Positions 8,976-19,215 of a stretch of DNA of 64,000 nt are shown here, piece by piece. Under the pieces are notes generated by a model, which was not told the origin of the DNA, did not search any database, and was given only the letters and a program-made list of their open reading frames with translations. Source of the DNA: Pegoplata infirma (taxonomy: Eukaryota; Arthropoda; Insecta; Diptera; Anthomyiidae); the NCBI GenBank assembly GCA_963921195.1, contig OY992537.1:73600894-73664893 (forward strand), in the 5' to 3' direction. Every line of letters begins with the position of its first letter. Within the stretch, counting starts at the first letter, position 1. A program made the position numbers and the translations under genes.

Positions 8976-11612
8976 GGTGACGAGGACGGAAGCTTTACAT
9001 TTTCAAACGGTGTTGGAGACTCTGTCAATGATATATGTGCTGTTTCAATGGAGGTGCTAAAATTTGTACAGAGCTTTGTTGTAGAAGAACAAATGTGGTC
9101 TGATCACCGCCCTATTTCGCTTAATTTAATTACAAATGATACACAAAATAATGTGAAAAAAGTTAATTTAGTACCAAAATTAAATTGGAATCCAAAAAAT
9201 ATGGAAATTTATAAAGATAAACTGGATAATAAACTCACAGCCTTACAAAAACAGAAAACTAACCTCAATCTGAATGATTTAGAAAATTTGATTGTGGAGT
9301 GCCATAAACAGCCAAAATTAAACGCTAACCAAACACATTTTAAAAATAAATGGTTCGACAAAGAATGTGAGAAAACAAGAATGAAATCATTGGAATCCTT
9401 AAATGCCTATCGGAAGTCTCAAAACCTGGTTGATAAGGAGGAGTACTTCCGGAACCGAAATTTGTATCAATTAACATGTAAAGCGAAACGGAAAGAGTAT
9501 TTTGAACAGATTGAAATGAAGTTGAATTATGTAAATGATAGTAAAAGATGGTGGGCTTTAGCAAGAGAGATAAGGCAACAAGAAAACTATGTAGGAAGTG
9601 AGATAAACGTAGACCGGTTTCGAGAATATTTTAAAACTCTACTAAATCCCTGCGTCAATGCCGTTGAAATACATTATTCAGCAAATTTAACAATTAACGA
9701 ACATCTAGACAAACCATTTTCGTTGCAGGAAGTTAAAAATCAACTCTCAAAGTTAAAAACCAATAAGGCTCCAGGTGAAGATAGAATTCCATATGAATTC
9801 TTTATCCATGCTAGTGATAAATATCTAGAAATTCTTACAAATGTATTTTCACATATACTAAATGGGCAAGAGTCATATGAAGTATTTCAAAAGAGTATAA
9901 TTTTCCCCATTTATAAAAAAGGGGATGTTAATGAACCTTGTAATTATAGGGGGATATCATTTTTAAATTGCATTGGTAAGATAATGATCGGAGTGTTAAA
10001 TGACCGAATATCCGAATGGACACATCATCACCAAATACTAAATGAGTACCAGGCAGGCTTCCGGAAAGGATATTCGACTGTGGATAATATATACAACCTT
10101 TCGTCAATTGTAAATATTAAGTTCTCAGAAAAGCGTAAAGTTTATGCGTTTTTCGTAGATTTCAAAGCTGCATTTGATCGAGTACCAAGGAGGTTACTAT
10201 TATATAAGTTACACCAGATGGGAATGTCAACAAAAATTGTTAACTTTATAGAAAAAATTTATCAAAATACGATTTCAGCAGTTTGGACTGGATCTGACCT
10301 ATCAGATTATTTTGAAACCCGCTCTGGCGTAAAACAGGGATGTTTGTTATCACCAATGTTATTTGCTCTATATCTAAACGATCTTCATGAATATCTGGGT
10401 GGTGGTCTATTTGTGGACGATATCAATGTCCGCGTTTTGATGTATGCAGATGATATTGTTTTGTTGGCTGATGATGTTAAAACTTTACAGTCTATGTGTA
10501 ATAATTTGGAAGAGTACTGTCGTATATGGGGAATGGAAGTTAATCTTACGAAATCCCAAATTATGATATTTAGAAAAGGCGGTAGAGTAGGCTCAAATGA
10601 AAATTGGAAGTTTAATGGCAACACTGTTAACATTGTCCCAGAATATAAATATCTAGGTATGATACTGACCCCAGGAATGACGTTTTCCAAACACGTAACA
10701 GCCAAAAACGATATAGCTAAAGCCAGTATAAACACAACTTGGAAAAATTTTGTTGGGCGAAAAGATATTTCACTAACTGCAAAGTGGAAAATATTCCTGG
10801 CCGTTTGTAGATCCATACAAAGTTATGGAGCTCAGGTATGGGGAAACATGTTGTTCGATGAAATCGACAAACTGCAAAAATTCTTTACAAAAAGAATTCT
10901 GAAACTTCCAAGCAATACCCCCAATTACATAATGCCATTAGAAACAGGGCAAGAAGATGGCCATATATACACCTATAGCTTGCATTTAAAGTACATTTCC
11001 AAAACGATATTTGAGTATGGAGAAGGAAGGTTACCTCACATACTGTCAGCAAAGATTATGACTAAAAACTTACATTGGTATACAGATTTTAACAGTAAGT
11101 TAAATGAACAAGGAATTGACTCAACTGGAATAGACCAAAACAAAATAAAGTGGAATGAAGCTTGCATAAATTTAATTGAGGCAATGAAAAACAAAAAAAT
11201 TCAAGAATATTTAGTTAAGGCGCAATCAAGCCAAGAGAGAATTTATAAGTTCTTAGATCATTCAAAAGGATTAACATATTGTAACGAAAGTTATAACCAG
11301 GATCAGATATCCTACATTATGAAAGCTAGAGGAGATCTTTTGTGGTTAAACGGAAACCAATATAAAGAAAGCAGTGCTACAAATTGCTCTTTGTGTAATT
11401 TAAGTGAAAAGGAAACAACATTTCATTTTCTGGGGCGATGTCCTGTGCTTAAAGCCATAAGATTAAAATATTTTCAACAGGTACAATTAACCGATAGGGA
11501 AGTAATTCATGTGCTAAATGGTGGTGAAGATATTTATTGGCTAAACCTCTACTATTTTGTTAAGGAGGCTTTAAAATATAGAAGTATGTTAGTAGCAGAA
11601 TTTAATTTTTAA
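8976..11612 (+). CDS. LINE ORF2, 3' segment: endonuclease end plus reverse transcriptase
   Basis: There are 878 codons, in phase with the 5' segment (about 1107 residues combined). It opens with the last endonuclease motifs ('GDEDGSFTF', 'SVNDICA', 'WSDHRPISL'; the SDH triad). Reverse transcriptase blocks follow in order: 'NKAPGEDRIPYEFF', 'IIFPIYKKGD..NYRGIS', 'NEYQAGFRKGYS', 'FFVDFKAAFDRVPRRLL' (first catalytic Asp), 'GVKQGCLLSPMLFALYLNDL', 'YADDIVLLAD' (catalytic Asp pair, YADD at 10443-10454) and 'VNLTKSQIMIF'. A C-terminal Cys-His cluster, 'CSLCNLSEKETTFHFLGRC' (about 11384-11440), resembles the terminal zinc-binding motif of many insect LINEs. The enzyme would carry out target-primed reverse transcription. 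All catalytic residues are intact. The upstream open frame from 8886 is MITE sequence, not protein. Confidence 0.92.
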   Translation, partial: GDEDGSFTFSNGVGDSVNDICAVSMEVLKFVQSFVVEEQMWSDHRPISLNLITNDTQNNVKKVNLVPKLNWNPKNMEIYKDKLDNKLTALQKQKTNLNLNDLENLIVECHKQPKLNANQTHFKNKWFDKECEKTRMKSLESLNAYRKSQNLVDKEEYFRNRNLYQLTCKAKRKEYFEQIEMKLNYVNDSKRWWALAREIRQQENYVGSEINVDRFREYFKTLLNPCVNAVEIHYSANLTINEHLDKPFSLQEVKNQLSKLKTNKAPGEDRIPYEFFIHASDKYLEILTNVFSHILNGQESYEVFQKSIIFPIYKKGDVNEPCNYRGISFLNCIGKIMIGVLNDRISEWTHHHQILNEYQAGFRKGYSTVDNIYNLSSIVNIKFSEKRKVYAFFVDFKAAFDRVPRRLLLYKLHQMGMSTKIVNFIEKIYQNTISAVWTGSDLSDYFETRSGVKQGCLLSPMLFALYLNDLHEYLGGGLFVDDINVRVLMYADDIVLLADDVKTLQSMCNNLEEYCRIWGMEVNLTKSQIMIFRKGGRVGSNENWKFNGNTVNIVPEYKYLGMILTPGMTFSKHVTAKNDIAKASINTTWKNFVGRKDISLTAKWKIFLAVCRSIQSYGAQVWGNMLFDEIDKLQKFFTKRILKLPSNTPNYIMPLETGQEDGHIYTYSLHLKYISKTIFEYGEGRLPHILSAKIMTKNLHWYTDFNSKLNEQGIDSTGIDQNKIKWNEACINLIEAMKNKKIQEYLVKAQSSQERIYKFLDHSKGLTYCNESYNQDQISYIMKARGDLLWLNGNQYKESSATNCSLCNLSEKETTFHFLGRCPVLKAIRLKYFQQVQLTDREVIHVLNGGEDIYWLNLYYFVKEALKYRSMLVAEFNF

Positions 11613-11800
11613 TGAAAAAATAATAATCACATATATATTTAATACATACATTTCATACCACTTATATTTATTAAACATCAACCAATTTTCCGGCAGACGG
11701 TTATTATAACCATGCCGTATATATTTCTTAATTGTTTTATTTAGTTATTGTTAAATATAGAAATAAGTACTATTTTTGTAAACAATGATTGAAAAAAACA

Positions 11801-11831
11801 AATAAAGAAAATCTAATCTAAAAATCTAATC
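11801..11831 (+). terminator. LINE poly(A) signal and AATCT-repeat tail
   Basis: AATAAA at 11801-11806 is followed by repeated 'aatcta' units that run to the right-hand target duplication at 11832. Simple-repeat tails in place of poly(A) are known for several LINE clades. There is no ORF between 11612 and here. Confidence 0.6.
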
Positions 11832-11959
11832 TAATTCTTTATTTTCAAACAAAATTTTAATACAAAGATTTCACCTTAAAATTACATCTGAGCTAGTATT
11901 CGTGATTAAGTTTGCCCAATCATTTCCTAGTGATTATTTGAAACATTAATCAACAATTG

Positions 11960-12480
11960 AAATATCTTATCCGCCATATTGGATCCGCTATTTTGAATTT
12001 CGAATATTTGATTCTAAAATCAAATTTGGGGTCCGAAAAACCATAAAAATCAAAGTTTTTGTCCAAAACAAACAACATAAAAACACTTCATACTATATTA
12101 TTCGCCATATTGGATTCGCCATTTTGAATGTAAAAAATCTGAGCTCATATTCGAAATAACCGACATTTTAATTTAAGTGCAATTATCTAAGCATTAAAAA
12201 AGCATATCAGCCATATTTGATCCGCCATATAAGATCCGCCATTTTGAATTTCAAATCATTAATTCCAAAATCAGATTTTACATCCGAAAAATTAATATCA
12301 AAATCGGAGTTTTTGTCCAAAACAGAAAAAACTTAAATTAAAATTTGTCGCCATAATGGATCCGCCATTTTGAATTTTAAAAGTCTTAGCTCATATTCGT
12401 TATTAACGACCCCAAAAACATCTACAATGATTATCTTAAATACAATAACCAAAGAATTAAAAATCTGCCATTTTGAATTT
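11960..12480. repeat. Diverged tandem units with GATCCGCCATTTTGAA core
   Basis: About four imperfect units of roughly 120-140 bp each carry 'ccatattggatccgccattt' and a following 'tctgagctcatattcg'-like block. They belong to the middle of the split INE-1-like element (another unit is at 6250-6290). Internal tandem repeats are usual in INE-1 relatives. Confidence 0.55.
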
Positions 12481-12663
12481 TTTTTCCAAAATCGTGATCA
12501 GCGATCCTTTAACGCGCTTACTTAATACTTTTTTGATACATATGTTCAGCAGTCTTAGAATCATTTAGTGATTATGGAATCCCAGATTATTATTTTGATG
12601 TGTTACAAATGGAATGACCAACTTAAATGCACTTTCTACCTCTAACAATAAGTGAAGGGTATA

Positions 12664-13129
12664 AAAAAAAACGGTAAAACAAAATTTACGATTTACAACA
12701 ATCCTGTTGTAAATGAACAATTTCGGTTTTGTTTTTTTGTATTTATTTTCAGGTTAAAAAAGTCATACTTACGACCTTGAAAGTAACTCCTATAATCGAT
12801 TTTACTTTCAGTTCAGAAAGCCTGTTTCAAAAAAAATGAATTGTTTATTGCATTTTAAAAGTAAACAGAAAAAAAAAAAATTATGAAATATTTATTAATC
12901 CGGTTTTATTTGTTTTACATGAAGTAGGCGTTGCCAGGTTTGGTTCTTTATGATTTAAAATTTGTTTTTGACTTTTTGACATTCGTTAAATATACAATGT
13001 ATATTAATTTTAATTGTTTAATTTTTTTAATAAATTATTTAAATTGAAATAAGAATACAATTACAATAAATTAAGCTAATTTTAGATTTTTTGTTATTTT
13101 AGTTTGTTTATAATTTTTAATGATTCATT
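12664..13129. other. AT-rich spacer, no gene seen
   Basis: No long ORF, inverted repeat or family match was found between the INE-1-like end and the next MITE. Confidence 0.6.
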
Positions 13130-13330
13130 CACAGAAAAAAATAAAAAAAATATTTGAGTAAATTTTTAATACTATTGAGTAAAAAATTATTAAATTTTGC
13201 ACCAGTAAACGATTTAATAGTACTGAGTAAATTTTTAATAAAAATTTATTAAATGTTTGAAAAAAATTTGAGTACATTTTTAATTGACTCAATTAAAAAT
13301 TTACTCAAAATTTATCTATTTATTTTTTTT

Positions 13331-13905
13331 TATACCCTCCACTTAGTGATAGAGGGTATATATAAGTTTGTCATTCCGTTTGTAACTCATCGAAATATCG
13401 GTCTAGGACCCCATAAAGTATATATATTATTGATCAGTGATCGATTTTAAGACATTCTAGCGATGTCCGTCTGTCCGTCTGTCTGTGGAAATGGTGATCA
13501 CGACCAAAATATTACACGGAGATGACTCAAACTTAACATATTTATTGGAAGTTCTCCTGAGCATTTTGGTATTGCATTTGAGCGATATTGGTTCAGCGGT
13601 TCAAAAGTTATGAACAAAAATGTAAGGACAGCTCAAAAATTTTGGTACATTCAACATAACCTAAAAATACATTGCTTTAATGCGGCTGCTGGTTGACATA
13701 TGTGAACATAATTGAACACCGAAAGGTACTTAAATAAGTACGAACACATTTTTTGATAAAAAAAAAAGAAAAAATCGCGGATTTTTTTTCGAAAATTTTT
13801 TTTCGTTGAATTTTTTTTTTTTGTAAGTTTTTTGCAATAATCTTTTTGAAATTGTGGAGGGTATCAATACATTCGGCAAGGCCGAATTTAACTTTTTTAC
13901 TTGTT
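13331..13905 (+). mobile_element. INE-1/DINE-1-like element
   Basis: It starts TATACCCTCCACTTAG with 'agagggtata' close by. It has the blocks 'cgaaatatcggtctaggacc', 'attgatcagtgatc' and 'gcgatgtccgtctgtccgtc', and ends 'gagggtatcaatac', hairpin ATTCGGC-aag-GCCGAAT, TTTTTTACTTGTT. It is inserted in the MITE at 13130. Confidence 0.85.
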
Positions 13906-14123
13906 AAATTTAAAAAAGTTTAAAATTTTTTTACAAAAAAAAAAAAAAATTGTTTTTCAAACTTTACCAAACATATTTATGTCTCAAAAACATAGGAAAA
14001 TTTTATAAAGACGATTACAAACTTTCATATATATACACAAAAAACTATAAACTAAACGAGAATTAAAAAAAAAACATTGAGAGTTTAAAAAAACAAAAAA
14101 ACTATTAAATTTGTATTAAATTA

Positions 14124-15091
14124 CAAAGTGACACAATTGAAGGGTCATTTCTTAGGGCCTCAACTAAACCAAGACAGTTTGAAAGTACTTGTGTGTAGTA
14201 GTTAAATCCCCAATGGGTTTTGCTCTGTAACGTCTCAAATTTTTTTTATAGCCCACTAAATTTTTATTTTGTTTTAAATGCGTTTGAAAAAAAGTCGAAA
14301 AAAATAATGAAACTGTTCTTTTGAGCTTAAAATAGTGTTTGGATGTCTTCAATAGAATTTGATGGGTAATTTTTTTCTAGAATATATTAACCCTTTATCT
14401 GCCGTATTCATTGGTCATTTAAGTAATATTCTTAAGAAATGGCTCAAAAGTCTACTAAAACTTGCGTTTAAAGGGTTAAAATGTTCTACGAATATACTCT
14501 GCATTAAATTTCACTAGGGGTTACTGAAGGCAGAAAGTTCGACTGATATAAGGAAAATGCAGAAAAAAATAAATTGTAAAGTGTCATTCATTTTTTATAT
14601 TTCTGCCAGAAATTGTATACAATTGTGACTAACAAATATAGGAAAAAATATAAAAAGTTAATGATAATTTACAATTAACCTTTTTTCTGCCTTCAGTAAC
14701 CGCCAGTGAAATTTGCTGCTGAAAATAATCGTAGAACATTTTAACCCTTTAAACGCACGTCTTAGTAGGTTTTTGAGCCATTTCTTAAAAAAATTACGTA
14801 AATGACCCATTAAAACGGGAGATGGAGATTTAGCGTACTCGAGAAAAATGTTTCCCATAAAATTCTATTGAAGACATCCCAACCCTATTTTAAGTTCAAA
14901 AAAACATTAACATTAGTTTTTAGGACTTTTTTCCAACGCCTTTGAAAAAAAAAAAACTGAAAAATTCAGTGGGCTATAAAAAAAATTTGAGACGTTACAG
15001 AACTAAAGCCTATGGGGTTTTTACTACTACACATAAGTACTTTCAAACTGTCTTGGTTTGGTAGATGCCCTAAATGTGCTGCTGCACTGTG
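14124..15091. mobile_element. Foldback element with TTA target duplication
   Basis: A 968-bp near-palindrome centred near 14610. 'caagacagtttgaaagtact' near 14170 is inverted near 15050, and 'aatttcactaggggttactg' is answered by its inverse near 14700. The ends are CAAAGTG and CACTGTG, with TTA at 14121-14123 and 15092-15094. The sibling MITE at 8319 gives the empty site: joining the flanks at one TTA gives 'attaaattatttactta', found uninterrupted near 8838. A TTA/TAA duplication suggests PIF/Harbinger-type mobilisation; this is inferred. Confidence 0.8.
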
Positions 15092-15199
15092 TTATTTACT
15101 TAAATTATTTTTAAGTAAATTTTTAATTGCGTCAATTAAAAAATTACTCAATTTTTGTTTTTAAATTTAAACAAGTGATATTTTTTTCTGTGTTGATTT

Positions 15200-16295
15200 C
15201 CGATTTCTCGGTTAACCGATATTCAGCTTTTTCGGTTAACCGGTTTTCTCGGTTAAACCGGAATAAAAAAACCGGTTAACCGGTTTTTTCTTTAACTAAC
15301 AAACCCAAAAATAACTTTAAAATTGCTAATTTTTATTACGTAAAAAATCGAATGTAACTTAAGTTAACATATTTGTTTCTTTCAGCAAAGTTAGCAACTG
15401 TTGTCTTTTAAAAATAGCGGTATTTTTATACCCTCCAACCACAGTATGGGGGTATACTCACTATGTCATTCCGTGTGTAACGCATCGAAATATCGGTCTA
15501 GGACCCCATAAAGTATATATGTATATTACTGATCAGTGATCCATTCTAAGACATTCTAGCGATGTCCGTCTGTCCGTCCTTCCGTCCGTCCGTCTGTCCG
15601 TCTGTGGAAAACACGAATATGTCTTATGGTATTGGGCTGGTTAAGTTCGAACATGGACAAAATCGGATCAGGGGGAAAAAAGTTCCCCTCTTAAGAACTA
15701 AACAAACCTCTAAAAAAGAGCCATTTTTTATAGGTTTTTTGTACTTTTGCTTAGCAAACGAAACATTTTTATGTCAAAAGAAGTTCAAAACCTTGCAGTT
15801 GGATCCAGGAAGGTTGTCTCCCACCGACGTAATCCCCCCCACCAAAAAAAAAGACGCCCTGTTCTTTTTTAACGTGTTGGAGGGTATAAAAGATTCGGCA
15901 CAGCCGAATTTAACACTCTCACTTGTTTTTATTACGGTGCTTTATTTTCCTATATTCACCGGAGCTTTATTTTAATTTTTATTGATAATTCAAATATTTA
16001 TCAGATTAAAATTCCTATTTGGAAAATTGTTTCTTGAAGACAAAAAGTATTTTAGACTTTCTTTCACACGGATTTTCAAGGTCTTTTTAATGAAATTTAA
16101 AAAAAAAAGTGCAAACCCTTAATATTTGCAAAATGTTCTGTTTGAATGTATTTAAAAAAACCGGTTAACCGACAAAAAAACCGGTTTTCGGTGCACCGGA
16201 ATTTTTCAATTTCGGTTAACCGGTTTGCAAAAAAACCGAAATTTTAGGAAAAACCCGGTTTTTCGGTTAACCGGTTAACCGGTTTATAAACACTA
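15200..16295. repeat. GGTTAACCGG-rich element split by INE-1-like element
   Basis: The flanks of the INE-1-like element at 15427 (15206-15290 and 16155-16290) are packed with 'cggttaaccggttt' in both orientations, including at least seven AACCGGTT octamers. The two clusters were about 600 bp apart before insertion and may be the ends of a TIR element, though exact ends are not clear. AACCGGTT is also the core of the Grainyhead/CP2 binding site; no function is claimed. Confidence 0.5.
15427..15927 (+). mobile_element. INE-1/DINE-1-like element
   Basis: Very similar to 2696-3224: TATACCCTCCAACCACAG start, 'cgaaatatcggtctaggacc', a GTCCGTCC run near 15564-15606, 'attgggctggttaagttcga', then GGGTATAAAAGA, hairpin TTCGGC-aca-GCCGAA and CACTTGTT. 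The high identity to 2696 implies recent activity of this subfamily. A 137-codon open frame inside it is chance. Confidence 0.87.
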
Positions 16296-16679
16296 ATTTT
16301 TATGTTAATCAATTGAAAACATATTTTTATGCAAAAACGGTTAATCGAAAATATTTTTTAAAAAACTTCAAAATTTGTGATGTATCGATAAAAAGTGTTA
16401 TAGTTATCGATTATTCGACAACAGAAAACTTTCGATATTAAATTTCTTAGTAATAGATACATTTTTATCAGAATATTTTCAACACACAAAAAAAAAAACT
16501 TTGTCAAATTAATACACTCAAAATAATAACTCTGTAAAATACTCTGCAAAATGACTGTAATCTCAATTTAACAGATATTTGACAGAGTTTTTTTGTCAAA
16601 ATACAGATTTAAAGAAAATACTTTGTATTTTGTTTTGACAAAAAAACAAAGTTTTATCTGTCATATTACTTTTAACTAT

Positions 16680-16990
16680 AGCCCTGTTTTCGCATACGTT
16701 TACATTAACCGTTTAACCGAAAACGCATCCACGTTTAACAAAATGTACTTGGCATCACTGTTGTTATGTATCAAAATTTATTAAGGTAAACAAGAAACCC
16801 AAGGTTTATGTCTATGATATAACAAGAAAAATAGGGTTGTGTCATTGCTATTTCATTAAAAATGTCAACTTGGCATCACTTTTTATCGAAGCTTAAAATA
16901 ACCACCGATAATTATACACGCTAAAAATAAGCGTGGATAATTTAAAATTTGTATGGGTAAGCGTATATACGGTTATGCGAAAACAGGGCT
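16680..16990. mobile_element. 311-bp MITE, AGCCCTGTTTTCGCATA termini
   Basis: The 17-bp ends AGCCCTGTTTTCGCATA and TATGCGAAAACAGGGCT form terminal inverted repeats, flanked by TAT (16677-16679 and 16991-16993). Joining the flanks at one TAT gives a continuous version of the host MITE sequence seen near 21210-21260. No coding capacity. Confidence 0.8.
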
Positions 16991-17015
16991 TATGTAATCT
17001 TAATTTTACAGATAA

Positions 17016-18240
17016 CACTGCTTGACAAAACTAACCACTATTTTAGAAAACAAGAGGTACGACCATTATTTCAATATATTTCGGACATGCTGAATCGAAT
17101 GGCGTACTCCGTTTTTCGATGTATGGTAGAGTTTTCTTGTAAAATATCATTAAAGATTGGCTGATTTTCAGTTGCTTTTTTAACAAAAAAAATTCCAAAG
17201 ATAATGATTTTTAAATTTTATGACATGGAAAACAAAGATATAACTTGTAGCAATATTTCTAATATAAATTTGTTTTTAAGCTTTTCATCTTAAGCCCTTA
17301 AATTTGCGGATTTCTTCATTTTTTTAAGTTTTCGCGAAATTAACCGCTAAATTGGTCTATGATAAAAAACTTGCATTTTGTGGATCATAAAGGCGTCCAT
17401 GACACTACGAATAGTGGACAAGAATTATCTATGTTATATGGACCATCATGTTGAAAATCACGAAAAACCGTTTTTTTTGTATATGTCAGCATCACTTTAC
17501 GAGATGATTTAAGGTTCCATCTTTTAGTATATAAGTGGGAACCTTTAACAACTAACTGACCAAAAATTCGGCCAAAAAAGTTTTCATTTGCAAAAGTTAT
17601 CTTAACAAAAACTATTATTTCAGTGTTTTCCATGCAATAATTACAGTTTTTGTTAAGATAACTTTTGCAAATGAAAACTTTTTTGGACAAATTTTGGGTC
17701 AGTTCATTGTTTAAGGTTCCCACATTATATACTAAAAGATGAAGCCTCAAATCATCTCCTAAAGTGATGCTGCCATATACAAAAAACTGGTTTTTCGCGA
17801 TTTTCATCATGATGGTCCATATAACATAGATTTTTTTGTCCACTATTCGTAGTGTCATGGACGCCTTTATGATCGACAAAATGCAAGTTTTTTATCAGAG
17901 ACCAATTTAGCGGTTAATTTCGCGAAAACTTAAAAAATGAAGAAATCCGCGAATTTAAGGGCTTAAGATGAAAAGCTTTAAACCAAATTTATATTAGAAA
18001 TATTGCTACAAGTTATATCTTTGTTTTCCATGCCATAAAATTTAAAAATCATTAGCTTTGGATTTTTTTTTGTTAAAAAAGCAGCTGAAAATCAGCCAAT
18101 CTTTAATGACATTTTAAAAGAAAACTGTACCATACATCGAAAAACGGAGTACGCCATTCGATTCAGCATGTCCGAAATATATTGAAATGATGGTCGTACC
18201 TCTTGTTTTCTAAAATAGTGGTTAGTTTTGTCACACAGTG
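17016..18240. mobile_element. 1.2-kb foldback, CACTG..TTGACAAAACTAACC ends
   Basis: An almost complete palindrome centred near 17632. The ends CACTGCTTGACAAAACTAAC and GTTAGTTTTGTCACACAGTG are inverted, as are 'gaatggcgtactccgttttt' (about 17098) and its complement (about 18140). The flanks are TAA and TCA, a possible eroded TTA/TAA duplication. The minus-strand 164-codon open frame at 17385-17879 runs across the palindrome and is not credible as a gene. Confidence 0.8.
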
Positions 18241-19215
18241 TCATCAATCAAAAAATATTATATGTTAAAATTACTGCTGCCCTGAATAAAGCGCCACTTT
18301 GCCTCTCATTCAACCCAATGTGCGACCCCAAAAACTCGGGCATAAAAAGTTTCAAGGAAATCGGTTTATTTTTTAACAATATTTGTCGCAATGTTGGATC
18401 CACCATTTTGAATTTTAAAATTCCAACTTATTCTTCTTAATCGACCAAAAAAATCTGTTTTAAAGAGTTGACGAAGAAACGCTCATATAAAAGAAACAAT
18501 TCTAAGGTTGTGGTGTCTCGGTAAAAAATGGCGTGCCCCCAGTGCCCACCCCCTGTATACGTCCATGAATGGATACATTTTAATCAGAATATTTTCAACA
18601 CACAAAAAAACTTTGTCAAATTACTAGGAAAAGTCTCGTAATCCCATTTAAAAAATATTTGACAGTTTTCCTTGTTTTTTAACAAACGAATTTGGATCGA
18701 AAATTTAAATTTTTTTTTGTAATTTTACAATTTTTTTTGTAATTTTAAATTTAAAATTTCCAAGATAATTTTACAAAAAAAAAATCTAGTAAATTCAGGA
18801 ATTCTCGTAAAATAGGAGGTAGCAAAAATATAGTTAAATTACGAAACCTATTTTTAAATTTTATCGTGTCAAAAAATTTGTAAATTTACAATTTTATTGG
18901 TAAAACACCTTGTAAAATTACAAAATTTTTGGTAAAACGCTTGTAAAATTACTGGAAATTTTTGTCAAATAGGAGGTAGCAAACAAAAAAAAGTTACTAG
19001 CTTTTCTTGTAATTTTACAAGTTTTTTTTTTGAGTGAAGTAGATTTCTCTGCTATTTGACAGTTTTCTCTGTGATTCCACCGAAATCATGATAATCATGA
19101 CAGATTTTCAACAAACCGTGTCTGCTAAAATCAGAAAATTTCTCATACGGCTCAAAATGGGTGTATTTTCAGCAGATTTTTTTGCTGATTAGACAAAGAA
19201 TTTATTTTGAGTGTA

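Larger units (their letters stand above)
6326..11831 (+). mobile_element. Near full-length non-LTR retrotransposon (LINE)
   Basis: It is flanked by a 14-bp direct repeat, 'taattctttatttt', at 6312-6325 and 11832-11845. In order it holds a 5' UTR (to about 6762), ORF1, ORF2 (endonuclease plus reverse transcriptase), a 3' UTR, AATAAA and an 'aatct' repeat tail abutting the duplication. Length is 5.5 kb, or about 4.85 kb without the MITE at 8319. Both frames are otherwise open, so the copy was probably young when the MITE hit it. No RNase H domain was noticed. The clade was not assigned; motifs resemble the CR1/jockey/ingi group broadly. Confidence 0.85.
6280..11898 (-). mobile_element. Short LINE 3'-tail fragment hosting the larger LINE
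   Basis: Direct repeats 'atctgagctagta' lie at 6280-6292 and 11886-11898. On the minus strand the sequence inside reads as a roughly 70-nt LINE 3' end: 'aataaagaatta' followed by a (TAC)n tail (the TAG run at 6288-6310). This looks like a severely 5'-truncated insertion with a 13-bp target duplication, into which the complete LINE later landed. The alternative is that all of 6293-11885 is one LINE using the 13-bp duplication. Confidence 0.5.
5945..12663 (-). mobile_element. INE-1-like element split by a LINE insertion
   Basis: Read on the minus strand, the 5' end is at 12663 ('tataccct', a degenerate inverted box, then the 'gtcattcc' and 'gtaacacatc' blocks). The 3' end is at 5945 ('ttcgcc..ggcgaa'-type hairpin, then TTTTTACTTGTT). 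Without the inserted LINE it is about 1.1 kb, close to the 1154-bp copy at 29483-30636. The middle has diverged tandem units containing 'ggatccgccattttgaa'. It is older and more diverged than the copies at 2696 or 15427. Confidence 0.6.
13130..15192. mobile_element. Sibling MITE (CACAGAAAAA termini) carrying two nested elements
   Basis: The termini CACAGAAAAAAATA and TATTTTTTTCTGTG and the subterminal 'gagtaaatttttaat' repeats match 8319-8973. A TT target duplication lies at 13128-13129 and 15193-15194. It is enlarged to 2.06 kb by an INE-1-like element at 13331 and a TTA-duplicating foldback at 14124. With both removed it is about the size of its sibling. Confidence 0.8.
16515..19213. mobile_element. 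MITE, CACTCAAAATAAT termini, with two nested elements
   Basis: The termini CACTCAAAATAAT and ATTTATTTTGAGTG are flanked by TA (16513-16514 and 19214-19215). The interior repeats 'gtaatcttaattttacagat'-like text shared with 21077-22636. It is expanded by a MITE at 16680 and a foldback at 17016. A roughly 55-bp stretch outside the left end (16455-16511, 'cagaatattttcaacacaca') recurs inside at 18573-18625, which suggests a local duplication. Confidence 0.7.

Noticed and set aside
15562..15975. 137-codon plus-strand gene beginning in the GTCCGTC run
   Set aside because: It runs through an INE-1-like element, whose copies elsewhere have no conserved frame.
17385..17879. 164-codon minus-strand gene
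   Set aside because: It spans the centre of the 17016-18240 palindrome and has no recognisable domain; openness follows from the foldback.
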